Shown: positions 10,788-24,700 of the stretch, in pieces
Numbering within the stretch: the stretch's first letter is position 1
How the letters are laid out: each line of letters starts with the position of its first letter
Assembly (NCBI GenBank): GCA_022432975.1
Contig: CM039502.1
Span: 73,985,497 to 74,049,496 of the forward strand
Length of the DNA: 64,000 nt
From: Begonia masoniana
Taxonomy: Eukaryota > Streptophyta > Magnoliopsida > Cucurbitales > Begoniaceae
Direction of reading: 5' to 3'
The notes under the pieces: model-generated
Database searches by the model: none
What the model was told of the DNA's origin: nothing
What the model saw: only the letters and a program-made list of their open reading frames with translations
Program-made: the position numbers and the translations under genes

Positions 10788-11812
10788 AGAAGGAAAAAAA
10801 GGTAAGAAGGATGGAAAAAGATGAGCTAAGGGGGAGGGAGGTGGGGAACGAAGAGCTTGACGGGGCCATTTGTTAAGAACCTACAAAAAAGAGAGCAAAG
10901 AGAGAAGAAGAGAGAGCAGAGCGAGAAGAAGAAGAAGATGACTCTAATTTTCTTTCGAAACATGGCGCCCTTACATTTCTTCAACAAGCTACCGTGATGA
11001 TTACCATTTTACATCAAGTACAGTTAAATAAATAATATATTGATACTAACAAATCCAATGAATGGGGATCACGAGATCTGAAGGAAAAAAAAGCCAGAAT
11101 AAATGGTTGTTCTCCAATTAATTGGAATTTAATCGTAATCAATAAATGGCATCTAAGATGAAAAAAACTCCAATTAATGGAATTTAATCGTAGCGTTTTG
11201 ATTGCCTTGTGGTAACCAAGTAGCCAGCTCCTTCTGGTAATCGTAATTAATAGTATTTATGAAACTGTAATTCCATTAATTAAACTGCAATTGTTTATAT
11301 ATAAATAAATTAATATTATTAGAAAAAAATAGGTCCTCTTTTATATTCGTAGGTGGATACTGATTATTGTTTCCTTAGGTTTAAATTTATAACAATTTAC
11401 TAATCAGTGGGACTTAATGAAATTTCATCCTATACGTTCGATTGATTTGTGACAATTAAAAATAATTCAAATAAAATAAATTTAGGACCTACAATTGATA
11501 TTTGACGTAAGGTTGACAAAATTTATAATTAAATAAATTATTAAATAATATAAATTAGTAGTGATAAAAAATATTATTTTTATTATCTTAAAATATTTAT
11601 TAATGTGTCAAACAATAATTAGTATAATTACTGTAATAAATTAATTATTTATAATTATCATATTAATTGTGCCAATAATTATTCGATACATCAGCGAATA
11701 TTTTGATAAATTAAAATAATAGAGCAAACGTAACGCTAATATTTAATAATTTGATAAATAAACTACTTGGAAATTACTGGCAATCAAAAAATATTTAATG
11801 GGTATTGAAAAT
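10788..11812. other. AT-rich intergenic DNA with short repeats, upstream of DCP1
   Basis: No gene is visible. A (ga)n-rich stretch lies at about 10890-10940. A 25 bp motif (ctccaattaattggaattta and onwards) occurs at 11112-11137 and again at 11168-11192, with a partial inverted relative (gtaattccattaatt) near 11263; this might be a remnant of a small inverted-repeat element. The rest is over 75% A+T. The duplicated DCP1 unit begins at about 11813. Confidence 0.4.
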
Positions 11813-13490
11813 AATGAAGGGTAATTTCGGAAAATAGAAGAAGTGGAGAGGAAAAGAGTAAAAGGAAAGTCTTCCCATCTCCAACACCAACACCGTTGGC
11901 TGCTTGCTTGCTCTTTCTAACACTTGCCCGGGAAAAGGAGGGAAATCTGGGAGGAGAATTTCTTATTTTGTTCGGCAAGCTTGGCCACAGATATGTCTCA
12001 AAGTGGAAAGTTAACTCCGAATCTCGATAAGGAGAGTACTAAGCTGCTCAATCTCACTGTGCTTCAAAGGATGGATTCATTCATCGAAGAGATTCTTATC
12101 ACCGCCGCGCATGTGACGTGCTATGAATTCAGTATCGAGCGCAATGCATGGGTGAGTGATTTTCGAGTTCAGCTTTTGCGTTTGGATTCCTGAGAAAATA
12201 TTTGCTAGTTTTGTGACAAATATTTAGGAAAACTGTTCGAAAGCTAGGGTTTTCATTTGTTTTTGTTACGGGAAGAGCTTTGAATGTCAAGCGAAAACGG
12301 AGGTTTAGAGATCATCGACGAAAGAACATGCTAGTTTTCTTTCATTTTTTCACTCCCATATACATGACAAATTTGACCTATTTAAAAGAACAACATGAGC
12401 AGAATTGCTCTTCCCATTTTCTACCTACCTCTCCATTTCTGCAAACTTCCATCTATACAAACCACTCATGTCACGCATGACAGTTCTTTACCTGCCGTTG
12501 GGAGTTGTATATGAACTCTGTAATGGTTGAGAAAGTTCTCAAACTAAAACAAGCTAGGAAATTCCGTTGGATGCAGAAAAGAACACAACTCAAAGAGAAA
12601 TAACACAATATTCAAATAAGCTTCATTCATGGTGCAAAACAAAGGAAAAAAAATGAAGGGTAATTTCGAAAATAGAAGAAGTGGAGAGGAAAAGAGTAAA
12701 AGGAAAGTCTTCCCATCTCCAACACCAACACCGTTGGCTGCTTGCTTGCTCTTTCTAACACTTGCCCGGGAAAAGGAGGGAAATCTGGGAGGAGAATTTC
12801 TTATTTTGTTCGGCAAGCTTGGCCACAGATATGTCTCAAAGTGGAAAGTTAACTCCGAATCTCGATAAGGAGAGTACTAAGCTGCTCAATCTCACTGTGC
12901 TTCAAAGGATGGATTCATTCATCGAAGAGATTCTTATCACCGCCGCGCATGTGACGTGCTATGAATTCAGTATCGAGCGCAATGCATGGGTGAGTGATTT
13001 TCGAGTTCAGCTTTTGCGTTTGGATTCCTGAGAAAATATTTGCTAGTTTTGTGACAAATATTTAGGAAAACTGTTCGAAAGCTAGGGTTTTCATTTGTTT
13101 TTGTTACGGGAAGAGCTTTGAATGTCAAGCGAAAACGGAGGTTTAGAGATCATCGACGAAAGAACATGCTAGTTTTCTTTCATTTTTTCACTCCCATATA
13201 CATGACAAATTTGACCTATTTAAAAGAACAACATGAGCAGAATTGCTCTTCCCATTTTCTACCTACCTCTCCATTTCTGCAAACTTCCATCTATACAAAC
13301 CACTCATGTCACGCATGACAGTTCTTTACCTGCCGTTGGGAGTTGTATATGAACTCTGTAATGGTTGAGAAAGTTCTCAAACTAAAACAAGCTAGGAAAT
13401 TCCGTTGGATGCAGAAAAGAACACAACTCAAAGAGAAATAACACAATATTCAAATAAGCTTCATTCATGGTGCAAAACAAAGGAAAAAAA
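11813..13490 (+). repeat. Tandem duplication of the DCP1 first-exon region (2 x about 838 bp)
   Basis: Bases 11813-12651 and 12652-13490 appear almost identical; the difference I found is a one-base change in a short G/A run just after each start (ttcggaaaa versus ttcgaaaa). Each unit carries about 180 bp upstream of the DCP1 start codon, the full coding part of exon 1 with its donor site, and about 490 bp of intron 1. The near identity points to a very recent duplication, or to an assembly error. Confidence 0.9.
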
Positions 13491-16400
13491 ATTGGAAATG
13501 GGGTTAAGTGAAGGGTGAAGAGGGATGATTCTCTGGAGAAAATTGACTTGTTTGTTGTTCTAAATTGTGTTGGATACCTATTAGTTTTCAATCAGGATGA
13601 AAAATCCATTTGATTTATTCGACTCAATGACTTTTTTTGACGTCTTCTGATGAACTTGAATTGTCCATATGATGTTCAATGCCCATTTAATTTTTAATTT
13701 GGATTGCTTGCAGAGTGGAAAATACATTAAGAGATTTTGAATCCCAAGGAAATGTCAAGGAAAATTTTTCAGAAGCTAGGGTTTTCATGTGTTCTTTCGT
13801 TGCATCTGGGTGTGGTTGCATTTTTAAGTAGTATAGGTATTTATGAGCTTTTTGATGAGAATAAAAATGCCATTGGAGTCTGAACTAAGTTCCTTTTTTT
13901 GCATCTTGTGTGCTGGAATTGCATCATTTGATCTTATCGTTTAATTTCGAACTAGGATTGCTAGCAAGTTGCAAAGATGATGAGGGATTTTGAATCGCAG
14001 GAATAATGTTGGAAGCTAGGGTTTTTATATTTTCTTTGGCTGCCTAGGCCTGTAGTATAAGTATTCATGAGCATTTTAGTGTGGATGAATAGTCCATTCA
14101 AATTATTAGGTTTGATGAATTATCTTTTATTTCTTTTTGTTTGTGTTCTGTTATAGTGGAAGCTTCAGGGTGAAGAATCCTATCAAATTATTACGTTTCA
14201 TGAATTTCCTTTTTATTTGTCTTCTGATATAATGGAATTGCCTAATTTGATCTTCTCATTTTTTTAATTTGATCAGAGTCGCAAAGATGTTGAAGGATCT
14301 CTCTTTGTGGTTAAAAGGTATTGATTTCTGTTTAAATGATTTCCAGATAATGGTTATCCCATAGCTTATTCAAAGTTAATGATTTCATCATCAGCTGTGG
14401 CAATACATGATAGTACTGATAATGAACTTTGCATACTTTTTCTAAGGAACACTCAACCTCGGTTCCAGTTCATTGTTATGAATCGGCGTAGTACAGGTTT
14501 GTTTGTGATTTTATAATATCTATTTTATTGTGTGATATACTTTACTGGCATATTACATATTCAAGATTTTTAAAGATTTCTTTGCTGGGGATTAAGATAG
14601 GTATTGCAATAAAAGCTCATTCAGAATAAAGAGCCCACTTCTAATTGAAATAGAAGTTTGTTTATTATTTTTTTAAAAATTATCAAACGAATGCTCCCTG
14701 AAAATGTATTTGTTTATGATTTTATATGGCAACTGTTTAATCTTCAAATATATATAGTTCAAGATTTTGGTAAATTATTTTTCCCTTTGTTATTGATAAA
14801 AAAAAATCGTTAGATTCTGTCTTTTTCTTTGATTTAGTCATTCCATTGATTCTTTCTTTCTTTTGTAAAAAGAGAACCTAGTGGAGAATTTGCTTGGGGA
14901 TTTTGAGTACGAACTTCAACTTCCATATTTACTATATAAGAATGCTGCTCAAGATGTCAATGGTATTTGGTTTTATAATGAACAAGAATGTGAGGATGTT
15001 GCAAATCTTTTTAATAGGTAATTGACCATTCACATCTGCTCAAAGCCTTGATATTAACTGTTGGATGATTTACAGAATGTTTTTTATGGTTTTCTTTTAC
15101 AGGATTCTGAATGCATACTCAAAGGTTCCTCTAAAGTCCAAAGTTCCATCCAGAAAAGGGTAATTATTGTACTACTTTGAATTTCTGAAATATGATTATA
15201 TTGTTGATTAACATGATGCGAGTTATGGTTGAAGGTTTTATTGTTCTTTATACTTTTTGGTCATATTATATATGAATGTTCGATGTTGTGAATTAAAAGT
15301 CATTTATATAGCTGATTGTGTGAGGTACCACGAGCCTATCTACTGCTTTTTGTTAGTAACTACTTATTTATTATTTGTATTTCCTGTATTTCCTGATACT
15401 TGATATTCTGCTTTTGGCAATTTAGTGATATTGTTATCTTAGCTGTGCACGCGCATGCATGACCACCTAGCCTCTAGAGTAGCTCCTAGGTTTGTTAAGA
15501 GGAAGGAGAATTATCTGCTTTTGGAAAAACTAGGTTTGCATGTCTTGAACTTTTAAAATCAAGAAGTACTAACTTTCATAAACTCTCTTTTTCTGTGAGA
15601 TCCTTGCGTAAACTACGGTGTTTGATAAACATCTGGTTTTAGGAAATGATGTGTTTTTTAATTTTCTTTTTCTTGCATTAACTGTGTTCAACTGTACCTA
15701 TTTCATCCAACGAAGAACTTCAGACGTTATAAATAGAAAGCACGAATTTCATATATAATGGCACTTGATAGTAGTAATACTTACTTTCTTTTCTAAATGG
15801 TTGAGTTTTAAATTTATAGAGTAGTTTATCTTTAGTCCTTCACTTTCTCTCTTGCTTTTCCATGCAATAGTGATCATTATTTATTGGATCAGTATGATTG
15901 ATTAGACTGTTTGACTAATATGTGCATCAAGTTCTTCAAATGTCTGTTTATATTTATTTATTTTCCTCTGCCAATGTATTATTAATAGTGATCTCGAGGA
16001 GCTGGAAGTAGTCCCAAACATGTCAGCAGTAGAAGTTCCACTAGAGGATACGACATCAACTTCATCGAGTCTTCCTCAAGATTCAGCTTTTATAAATTTT
16101 TTCAGTGTATACTCTCTAAATTATACAAAGTTTATTTTAAACTCTCAATTTTACGTGGACATTTTGTTTCAAGTTTATAGTATTGTTAAGTCATGAAATT
16201 TATGTGGTGATCAATATTGGGTTTGTGTAATTGCTATTAAGCTTCATCTCAAGCAAATACTGTTCTTGCGTCATTTTATCGATGTAAACTGGTCATGTGT
16301 TGACAGTCAGACGTTTGTGCACTGACTGAATTTGCTGTTGTGTTCTCAACCTTCTAATCTTTCCTTCTCGACTATTATCAGTTTTTGTTATTTGTAATCT

Positions 16401-17404
16401 GTTGAGGTTTTGATCTGACCATTTTTAATATGATTGCAGGCGGCTATGAATATTGGAGGGAACAGTTCAAAAACAACAAATGTCCAACTGCCTTATTATC
16501 CTTCGGCAAACATATCCCCCGCTTTACTTCCACCTACTGTTGCTTCTACCTCGGCACCATCTCAACAAGCGCCATTGGTTTCTGCTACAACGTCATCAAC
16601 TCCATTTCCACTTTATGGCATGCCAGACACTATGAGCAACACTTGGGCAACTGATCTTGTGAAGCCTTCTAATTTCTTTCTGCCATCCTCCTCCCCATCT
16701 GCATTGGTGTTGCCTTCTAATGCTTCGTCCACACCAATAGTTGCTTCTCTCCATCCTCTTAATATTCAACACCCATATGGAACCTCCATGCTCCAACCCT
16801 TCCCTCCACCTACTCCCCCGGCATCTCTTACTCCTGCTTCTATCCCTACCCACGACATTAGACCTTTTCTTAGCAGAGACAGAGTTCGTGATGCTATTCG
16901 AATTCTCGTTCAGGTAATATTGGATTGTTTTCTCGTAACTGTGGCATGAATACTATCAAATTGGTTCAATTCTGTCAAAGTTAAGTAAGATTTAGTGGGG
17001 CAGTATATGGGATGCAGTTGAAACGTGATGAGAATGTTTATTGCATTTGTTATAAGTCGTTCCAAAACTTGACTTCGGTCAGAAAAAAAAGGAAGGTTAG
17101 AAAATACTGTTTTTGGAACTGATGAATCCACAAATGTGTGTTTAAATAGAAAATAATATTTCTGCAATTCCTATGCATGCGCAATGCGCATACAGTGTGA
17201 CAACTATACAAAAATTACCTTTGTTCTTTTAATTCACACATTTAACATTGTTCAAATGCTAATGGAAATGCACTTGTAGTGGTGGATATGAATTGTGAAT
17301 TCTTATGCAATCTGACTAGTGTAATGTTCTTGTGTTAGGATGATCAATTCATTGACAAGTTCTACCAAGCTTTGCTAAAGGCGCAGCATGGAGGTTGTTG
17401 CTGA
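11993..17404 (+). CDS. DCP1: mRNA-decapping enzyme subunit DCP1, 369 aa
   Basis: Eight exons: 11993-12151 (or the duplicate 12831-12989), 14277-14317, 14447-14496, 14873-15017, 15103-15159, 15989-16106, 16440-16913 and 17339-17404; 1110 bases with consistent phases. The protein opens with MSQSGKLTPNLD and carries the EVH1-like DCP1 fold over about residues 14-135, with LQRMDSFIEEILITAAHV, GSLFVVKRNTQPRFQFIV and NGIWFYNEQECEDVANLF. A Ser/Pro-rich linker follows, then a C-terminal helix (RDRVRDAIRILVQ...FYQALLKA) matching the DCP1 trimerisation segment. DCP1 activates the DCP2 hydrolase that removes the 5' cap of mRNAs in P-bodies. The length is close to the Arabidopsis protein. The next in-frame Met upstream (11924) is not used by homologues, so I start at 11993. 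Because the second exon-1 copy also has a start and a GTGAGT donor, either may be used. Confidence 0.95.
12831..12989 (+). CDS. DCP1: Duplicate first coding exon of DCP1
   Basis: This is an identical copy of the 53-codon first exon at 11993-12151, 838 bp downstream, ending in the same TGG|GTGAGT donor. It could be an alternative first exon with its own copy of the upstream 180 bp, giving the same protein. It has no obvious splice acceptor before the ATG, so transcripts starting in the first copy would be expected to skip it. Which copy is transcribed cannot be told from the sequence. Confidence 0.8.
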
Positions 17405-18718
17405 TCGACAAATCGAGTCTTGCACCTGTTCATGATCTGTAATCTGATGTGTATATACAACTAAAGATTCCATCTTTGCAAAGCATATTTCGATGGGCTC
17501 GCAATGTTGTTTTACAAGAGTTAGACAAGTTTTTCGGGAGGTCCAAATGTTTTTTATCGTTTGTCTTTGAGTTGCTACTCAGGTTGCTAGTCCGTATGCA
17601 TAATGGTCCTGCGAGACAAGAGAAAACAACTTACAGGTCAACTTGTCTGCCTGACTGCATAACCCTCTCTCTCTCTAACGTTTTTTTGTGACAATTGTCA
17701 TCATATGTACTTCTAATTTCCTCCATCTTGCCCATGGGCTTATTCTACTCAAACAATTTAACTAATTTTCCATATAAAATTTATTTGAAGTAGCTCAAAA
17801 TTTAGTGAATGAAAATCGGAAATCATTTTGGGGTTGAAATTCGCTCGAGTTTTGTTTCTTTCAAGGCAAATGATCATCTATACTAGGCTGGGTGCGGTCC
17901 AGTTCGATAAGGTTCCAACTCGGAACTGTTGCCCATTGTTTCGTGGTTCTAGAATCGGAATTAGAATTGGAGCTGATTGTATTTCACGGTTTTGTTCCCG
18001 GTTGATTCTAAATTAAAAATTATTTATATTTTTTATTGTTTTTGGATCAGGTTTTTGGAGTTTGGGTTGGGTTTAACATGTTTCAGGTTGAATTTTTTAC
18101 ACGATTTAGTTGGATTTTTTACAATTTTTTATCGCAAAAATCTTGGACCTTACCGTGACCCTCAAGTCTTGAGAATTTAGAACCAGTATTGTTCCTTTAG
18201 TGGGCAAAACTGGAGGGAACGGAACCAAAATCGCAGTTCAGGTTCAAAACAGTAATTCCGATACGGTTTTGCTCATCCCTTGCGTATATTATTGAGAGGG
18301 ACTGAATATATAATTTGGGCCTGGTCCATGGGTCCCAAAGATCCAATCACCTTCGGACGAGAAAGCAGAAGTGGGCCGCAGGTGACCTGATTAGTACGGA
18401 CGATGGACCCAATCGGGAGACGACTCTACAATCCAGTTGCACGGAGGAATCCATCAATCTCGTATTTCCATCTTCTGGAAGGTACAGAGACGGAGAGCTT
18501 TGATAGAGAGGTGAGGCGAACCGTCCGTTCGGTTAGTTATGTGTTCATTTGCTTCTCCACGTATGCGGATAAACCCAACCGATTCTCGCTTCTCCACGTT
18601 TTCTCAGTGACCAAACAACTCGCCACAGAGTTCAGCCCTTCTAACTTCTAATTACGCCTGCGTTTTCTGTTGGATTATCCTTTGCGTATATTGTTGGAAA
18701 GATACTTCGTCGTTTTTT
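17405..18718. other. DCP1-LETM1-like intergenic region, with a possible hAT-type remnant
   Basis: The left part is expected to hold the DCP1 3' UTR. Between about 17883 and 18290 there is a segment with GGTCC-, GGTTC- and CGGAACC-like motifs; its right end, read inverted, gives GGGATGAGCAAAACC, like a common plant hAT terminus, and the left end (GGGTGCGGTCC) is a weak match. No target duplication was found. The right part before 18719 should hold the promoter and 5' UTR of the LETM1-like gene. No other gene is visible. Confidence 0.4.
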
Positions 18719-21700
18719 ATGGCTGTTGAATTGTACAGCAGCAGCTTCCTATCATCAAGGTGCTTGTTTTGTCTACTTTTGTATCGCTTGTTCTTTTTGG
18801 GCTTATAGCAATTTACTGTAGCTGAGAACGCTGCAGTGATTTGGATTTTTTTTTTTAATCTGTGAGCTGGGTATAGAACCATTTTCTGTTGTTTCATGTT
18901 TTCTTCACAAATTATATTAAACTGAGTTCCGTGCTTTTGTCTGTTGTATTTTCAGCTTAGTCTCCTACTGACTAGTCTGGGTAGTGTGAAATCTAAAATC
19001 CTTTTTTTCTTTTCTTCTATCCTTTCATGAACTACTTCGAGTTCAATTTCTTTGCTATCTGCGCGGAAGCACGTGAATTTGATATTCTAGTACTCTATAT
19101 CGTATTCTTCTTCAATTTTTGTTATCCCCAGAAACCTCGTATTCTACCTTGTAGCAATTCTTGGATTTATATTAATCATGGATGAATTGGGGAATAATAA
19201 TAGTCTCGTAACTAAGACTTTGCAGGGTAATTGGTAGATATTTTTTTCCAAGTTAAAACTAGACTGTTTAGTGTTTCCCAGTTTAGGACTAATTTCCATT
19301 ATTAAAATTAAGCATATGTAAGACCAGTTCCCGTCTTTTATATGCATGTTTTTGGTTCACTCTCAACCAGTTCGTTTAAACTGGTGGTTGATTGTTACCG
19401 TTCTCCTAGTTTCCTATGTTTTGAACTTATTCTCATATTTCACCTTTCTAGCTCTTCATCTGCATGGATTTCTTACAAACGTGGCAATACTTATAATTCC
19501 TGCAAGAAGGCTGCTGCTTTAGATCACCTACTCAATGACTTGGGTAATACTAGGAAAAAATGGCTGATCAGAGCTTCTCTGTCTGAGAATAGAAACAGAA
19601 ATTTTAATCCTCAACTGACTAAATTTAAGAACTGTTTAGCTTTCCGTAAACCGAGGCGCCTCTCACCCATTGCCTCTACCGATGATGGTGTGACAGTCAA
19701 TGGGAGTCCCCAGGCAAGTACAAGTTCCGATGTTGGGGAAATGAGGGTCAAACTTGATCAATCATTGCAAGGTGAAAATTTTAATGATGGGATTGTTCAG
19801 AATTTGCACGAGGCTGCCAGAGTTTTTGAGTTAGCTATTAAAGAACAAAGTTCATCCTCCAAAGCATCCTGGTTTTCAACAGCCTGGCTCGGTATAGACA
19901 GAAGAGCATGGGTTAAATCCCTGTCTTATCAGGTACTGAATCTAATCTTGAGACATAATTTTGTTTTTAACAGGGAACACAATGTTTGCTGTAACTTAAA
20001 CTTTTCTTCCTGTTTTACCTGCCTCAATCTCAAAATCTCTCGTGATTATAATTATAACATTGTTTTCAGGATTCATATCTGACTGTTTTCTGGAGTTTTA
20101 TTATACCAATTGTTGTTCTTGAATTCAATAAATTCACTAGCATATGGTGTCCTTCGCAGAGCATTCACTTGACAAGACGTTTTTTGATAAGACGTCATCC
20201 TTTACTGCAATTTTGACATTTGAGTATAATCTTAATCATTAGACTATGTCCATTGGCTTGATTTACTCTATGGTTATTAGTTTGTATGCTTCTACGCATA
20301 ACCATAATTAAACTTGTTTGGTGTGCCCTTGAAAAGGGTCAACCATAAATGTTTCATGCAAAGTGATCAACTTCTTAGTGGTAATAATGCTGAGACAAGC
20401 ACTTCCTTCTTTATTTGTCATTCTTAGAAAAATAAATATATCATCACAAAATTTCTTGATCTTTGAAGATAAGATCATGATATCTTACATGAACCTCGCT
20501 AAAAATGGCAAGATTAAAAGAAAATAAGAAAGATCGTTCTAAATTAGTTTAAGAAACAAACACGATTAGCGGTTATTGACATTTTATTTATGAAAAGATA
20601 AGAACCAAAAGTTATAATATTGATGGAAGATAGAAAACCTTGACCCATCATCTATAAAGAGATTAGAACCAAAGATATAAGAAATATTATAAACGCTATA
20701 CTCAATAAAGATGAAAAAATCGTGAGTGATAAGTTTAGAGAGAAAATTCGAAGCCTTCTTCAATTTCAAATCTAAAACTGATACTGTATGACAGAACAAC
20801 CAAACCTTGATTCTAACAGTCATCTCATTAACGACAAAATCATAAATAAGTCAAAGTCATAGTTAAAACATAATAAAATTAAAAAAAATACTAAAACTTA
20901 AAAAACGAGCCAAGGATGTGGGTCGTGCCACGTTAATATCCCCGTGATCATCAGTTTGACCCTATTAGATTTTCAAATCTCCATCTCATTTCAAATGTTT
21001 TTTTATTATGAAAGATTTCCTTTAGATTATATTTGTTTAAATAAAATTACTAGATTTTACAATATCTTTACTAGTACATATTTTAAATGTCTTTGATATG
21101 ATAGCTTGCTAGATAATGATTATTTATAAGTTGCTGAATTAATTTGAATTATGATTTCTTGGAAAGTAGTAACTTTTTCTCTTACTGTTTCTTTTAGCCA
21201 TCCTAGCCTAACCATTCCCATCCCATTTTGTATATGCCACCTTGAAAGTGCACAACAACCTACACTACTCTGTATCAGGCACCTCACTTCTAGTTATAAC
21301 CAATCATTGACTAATTCAAATATTCTTTTTCTAACATCAATTTGATGGAAAGGAATGAATGAGGTAGATTAGGAAATAGAGTATTGTTGAGGTGGAAAAT
21401 TGTCATGTATGAAGGGAGATATAAATTGGAAGGATGGGGTGAGAGGGTATTATTATTGATGAATGAATTGTTCTCTTAATTATGGGGGTTTTCTGAGTCA
21501 AGTTTGGTTGCTTAGACTTGTGATTAGTTTTAAGGTTCTTGTTCGTTTTCTATAATCATGTATTGTTTTAATGGAGTTTGATTGTCATCAATGGTATTAG
21601 AGCCAATTCAATTCTGAATTGAAAAGGATGGCGAAGTTCCAGTAGGGAGTGAGTGCCGAACTTGTTATGTAAACGATGGGCTTTTATCTTGCTGAGAATC

Positions 21701-24700
21701 GAAAAAAAAAAAAATCAAACTCTTGCCGGTATTGCCGGTAGAGTTGAGATTGCTTCGTAAGAAGAAGCAAAAGCAAGCAGAATGAGAGTCTGACACAACT
21801 TTATTCATGGACGAAAGGAAGGGAGCAGCTGAAATCAACCTGTTGGTGTTGGATGAAAAGGTTGAGAACTCCTCAGTACAAAAATATCTATAATCATAAA
21901 GAATGACGACAAGGAGGAAGAGAGAAATTGGCTGGCCAAATCAGCTCAACCAATCTGTCCAGATGCAGAGGGAGGGATGGGAGAAGCAAGATAGCCAGGT
22001 CACAACCAGAGTTCCTCCGCCTCTTTATTTTAGTTGTGCTAAGAATGGAACACAGGATAGTCGCCAAATAGTTGAGGCAAGCTGACGCGAACCAGAGCAA
22101 GGCTCGCCGTCGATGGGAGAAGTTCTCTAGCGGCCAACTGAGATTTGTTGGAGGCTTGATTGGGGAAAACTGCCAAACTATGGTTTGCTAGAGAAGAACC
22201 GGTGCTCAGTGGAGGAAAAACTCTGTTGAGCTAACTCCGGAGACTGAAAGGCCGCTTAGAGGAGGAGACAACTTTCCTCAGTGTTGGCATCCCCATCACA
22301 ATTCTGCAAGCTTTGAGCTTCTGCTTCAAATTTTGGTTTTTTCATAAGACAATCTTGACTTCTCTTAAGAATGGATGGAAAATGTTATGTAAATTATCAC
22401 TCGTTAGATGGTGTACCTCTTTCACCTTTATATCTTGTTACAAACCGATTCTTTGCCTTAGTGGGGAGGGGGAACTAATTTCTTAGAGTTGGTTAGCTAA
22501 TGTGGGAGAAATAAAGGGAGAGAGAGAATGAATGACATTTCTATAAATAGGAGTGGTTAGACATTAGTAGGGATAAGGAAAAATTGGGTAAAAGTCTTTT
22601 TGGGATGATGAGCCGCCATTAAGGTGCTCAGGAGGAAACTAGCTCCTCAAATTGCTTGTTATTTGTAATTTTCGTCTTTACATTCAATCAAAATGATCAA
22701 CCATCTTGATTGATCTTCTTTCATTTGATTCTACATTTTGGGGTCTTACCAAAATCTGCTCTAGATGTTCAACAAGTTTGGTCTGCTAATGAAATAAACT
22801 TTTGTTATTCTATTTTCCACAATAAATCTTAAAACACTATTTAGTTTTTGAAGTTGGACATTAATTTGCAGGCTTCTGTCTACTGCTTATTGCAAGCTGT
22901 AATTGAAGTTTCCTCTCGAGGTGACAGTAGGGACAGGGATGTTAATGTCTGCGTCCAAAGAAGGTAAAAATCACATAATGAAACTTCAATATTTTTTGAT
23001 TTGCTGCCAGTTCCGAATTCTTTTTTTTTTTTTTTCTTTCTTGCTTCCAGTTCCACAATCATTATTATTGTTACTTTTTACCTTACTTGAGGTTCTCTCA
23101 TAATTTTTTTCATTGGTAGTTGTGATGTAGCTTATGTTTGTCTAAATTTAACATTTAAGTGCAATCTATCAAATGTATCACTTGAAGAGGCTCTCCAATT
23201 TTCTTCTGATAGTAACTTTATTGAACCTAATATAACATTCATTGAATCACGTAGTTGAAAGAAAGTTATAAATGCTTTGTTTCCATGATGGACGTGGGCC
23301 ATTTATGGTCAACTAATATGTGGTCTCGTCTTGTTGGGCTTAGACTTTCAAATTTTCTCTATTCTGAAGAAGTTTCATTGTCCATTCAGTGAGATTTTAT
23401 CACTCCATGCAGATGCACTGTTTTTAAGATTTTTCTATGCTGGTTTGCCTATATCCTTATTGATGTAGTTGACTATTGCTATGGTGCAGTTTACTACGAC
23501 AATGTGCACCTTTGGAAAGCTTAATTAGAGAAAAGCTATCTTCAAAGCTACCTGAAGCATATGAATGGTTTTGGACCGATCAAGTACCAGTAGTGGTGAC
23601 ATCTTTTGTCAATTATTTTGAGGGCGACCCATGCTTCTCTGCTTCAACTTTCTTGTATGTCAAAACGTAACACACTTCATGCTAACATTTTTTACCTAAA
23701 TTTTCTGTTTGGTCCATTTAGATGTATTACTATTTGTTGTTTCAGTTTGGCAAGAGGTAAATCTTTGCATTCAGGTCATGGAAGTGACATTTCACTTCTC
23801 AAGCTTGCTATGGTTTGCGTTGCTGCAATTATAAAACTGGGTCCAGCAAAGGTTTCTTGCTCGCAATTTTTTTCTATAATTCCAGATGTCACAGGTAGAT
23901 TGATGGAGATGCTGGTTGACATTGTTCAAATTCGCCTAGCATATCATTTTATAAAAGACATTGGTCTGCAAAGAGAATTTCTTATTCATTTTGGTCCTCG
24001 TGCGGCTGCATCTCGAGTTAAAAATGATGGGAGTACTGTAGAAGTTGTGTTCTGGGTAAATCTTGTGCAGAAGCAACTGCAGCACGCTATAGACAGGGAG
24101 AAAATATGGTCCAGGCTGACTACGTCAGAAAGTATTGAGGTTGGCATTTAAGGATTTTTTTCCCTTACGAGAGGAATTTTGGAAACATCTTATGCCCACA
24201 AACTGATATAGGTGGTTTTACCAAAATGATTTAGCTACATAAAATTTTTTAGTGAAAGTGTTTTATGGGAAACAATAAATCCGGACCTCTCCTTTTGGTT
24301 TTGTTTTAGAAGAATGCTATGACTCACGGTCAATGTGATCAACTAATATTTTGATTATACTAGAAGAGATTCTTGTAATTTCTCCATTAATTGGCTATTC
24401 TCCTCGCAAGTAAATTCACATAAAAGGGCTGGAGCTGAATATTTATTTTTCTAGTAGTTCTGATGTTATAACCGTGTAACCTATGAAGGAATTTTTGTAC
24501 TATATCCTGCAGATACTGGAGAAGGATTTGGCCGTGTTTGGTTTCTTTATTGCCTTAGGCCGAAGCACTCAGTCTTTTCTATCTGATAATGGAGTTCACA
24601 TTTCAGATGATCCACTTGGTGGCTTCATTAGGTATTAGCATCTGAAAAATGTAAAATTTTCTCTCAGATTCTACAGTGATTTCCAGAAGATTGCTGATGG

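Noticed and set aside
11924..11992. Upstream in-frame Met that would extend DCP1 by 23 residues
   Set aside because: Known plant DCP1 proteins start at MSQ...; the extra residues have no family pattern.
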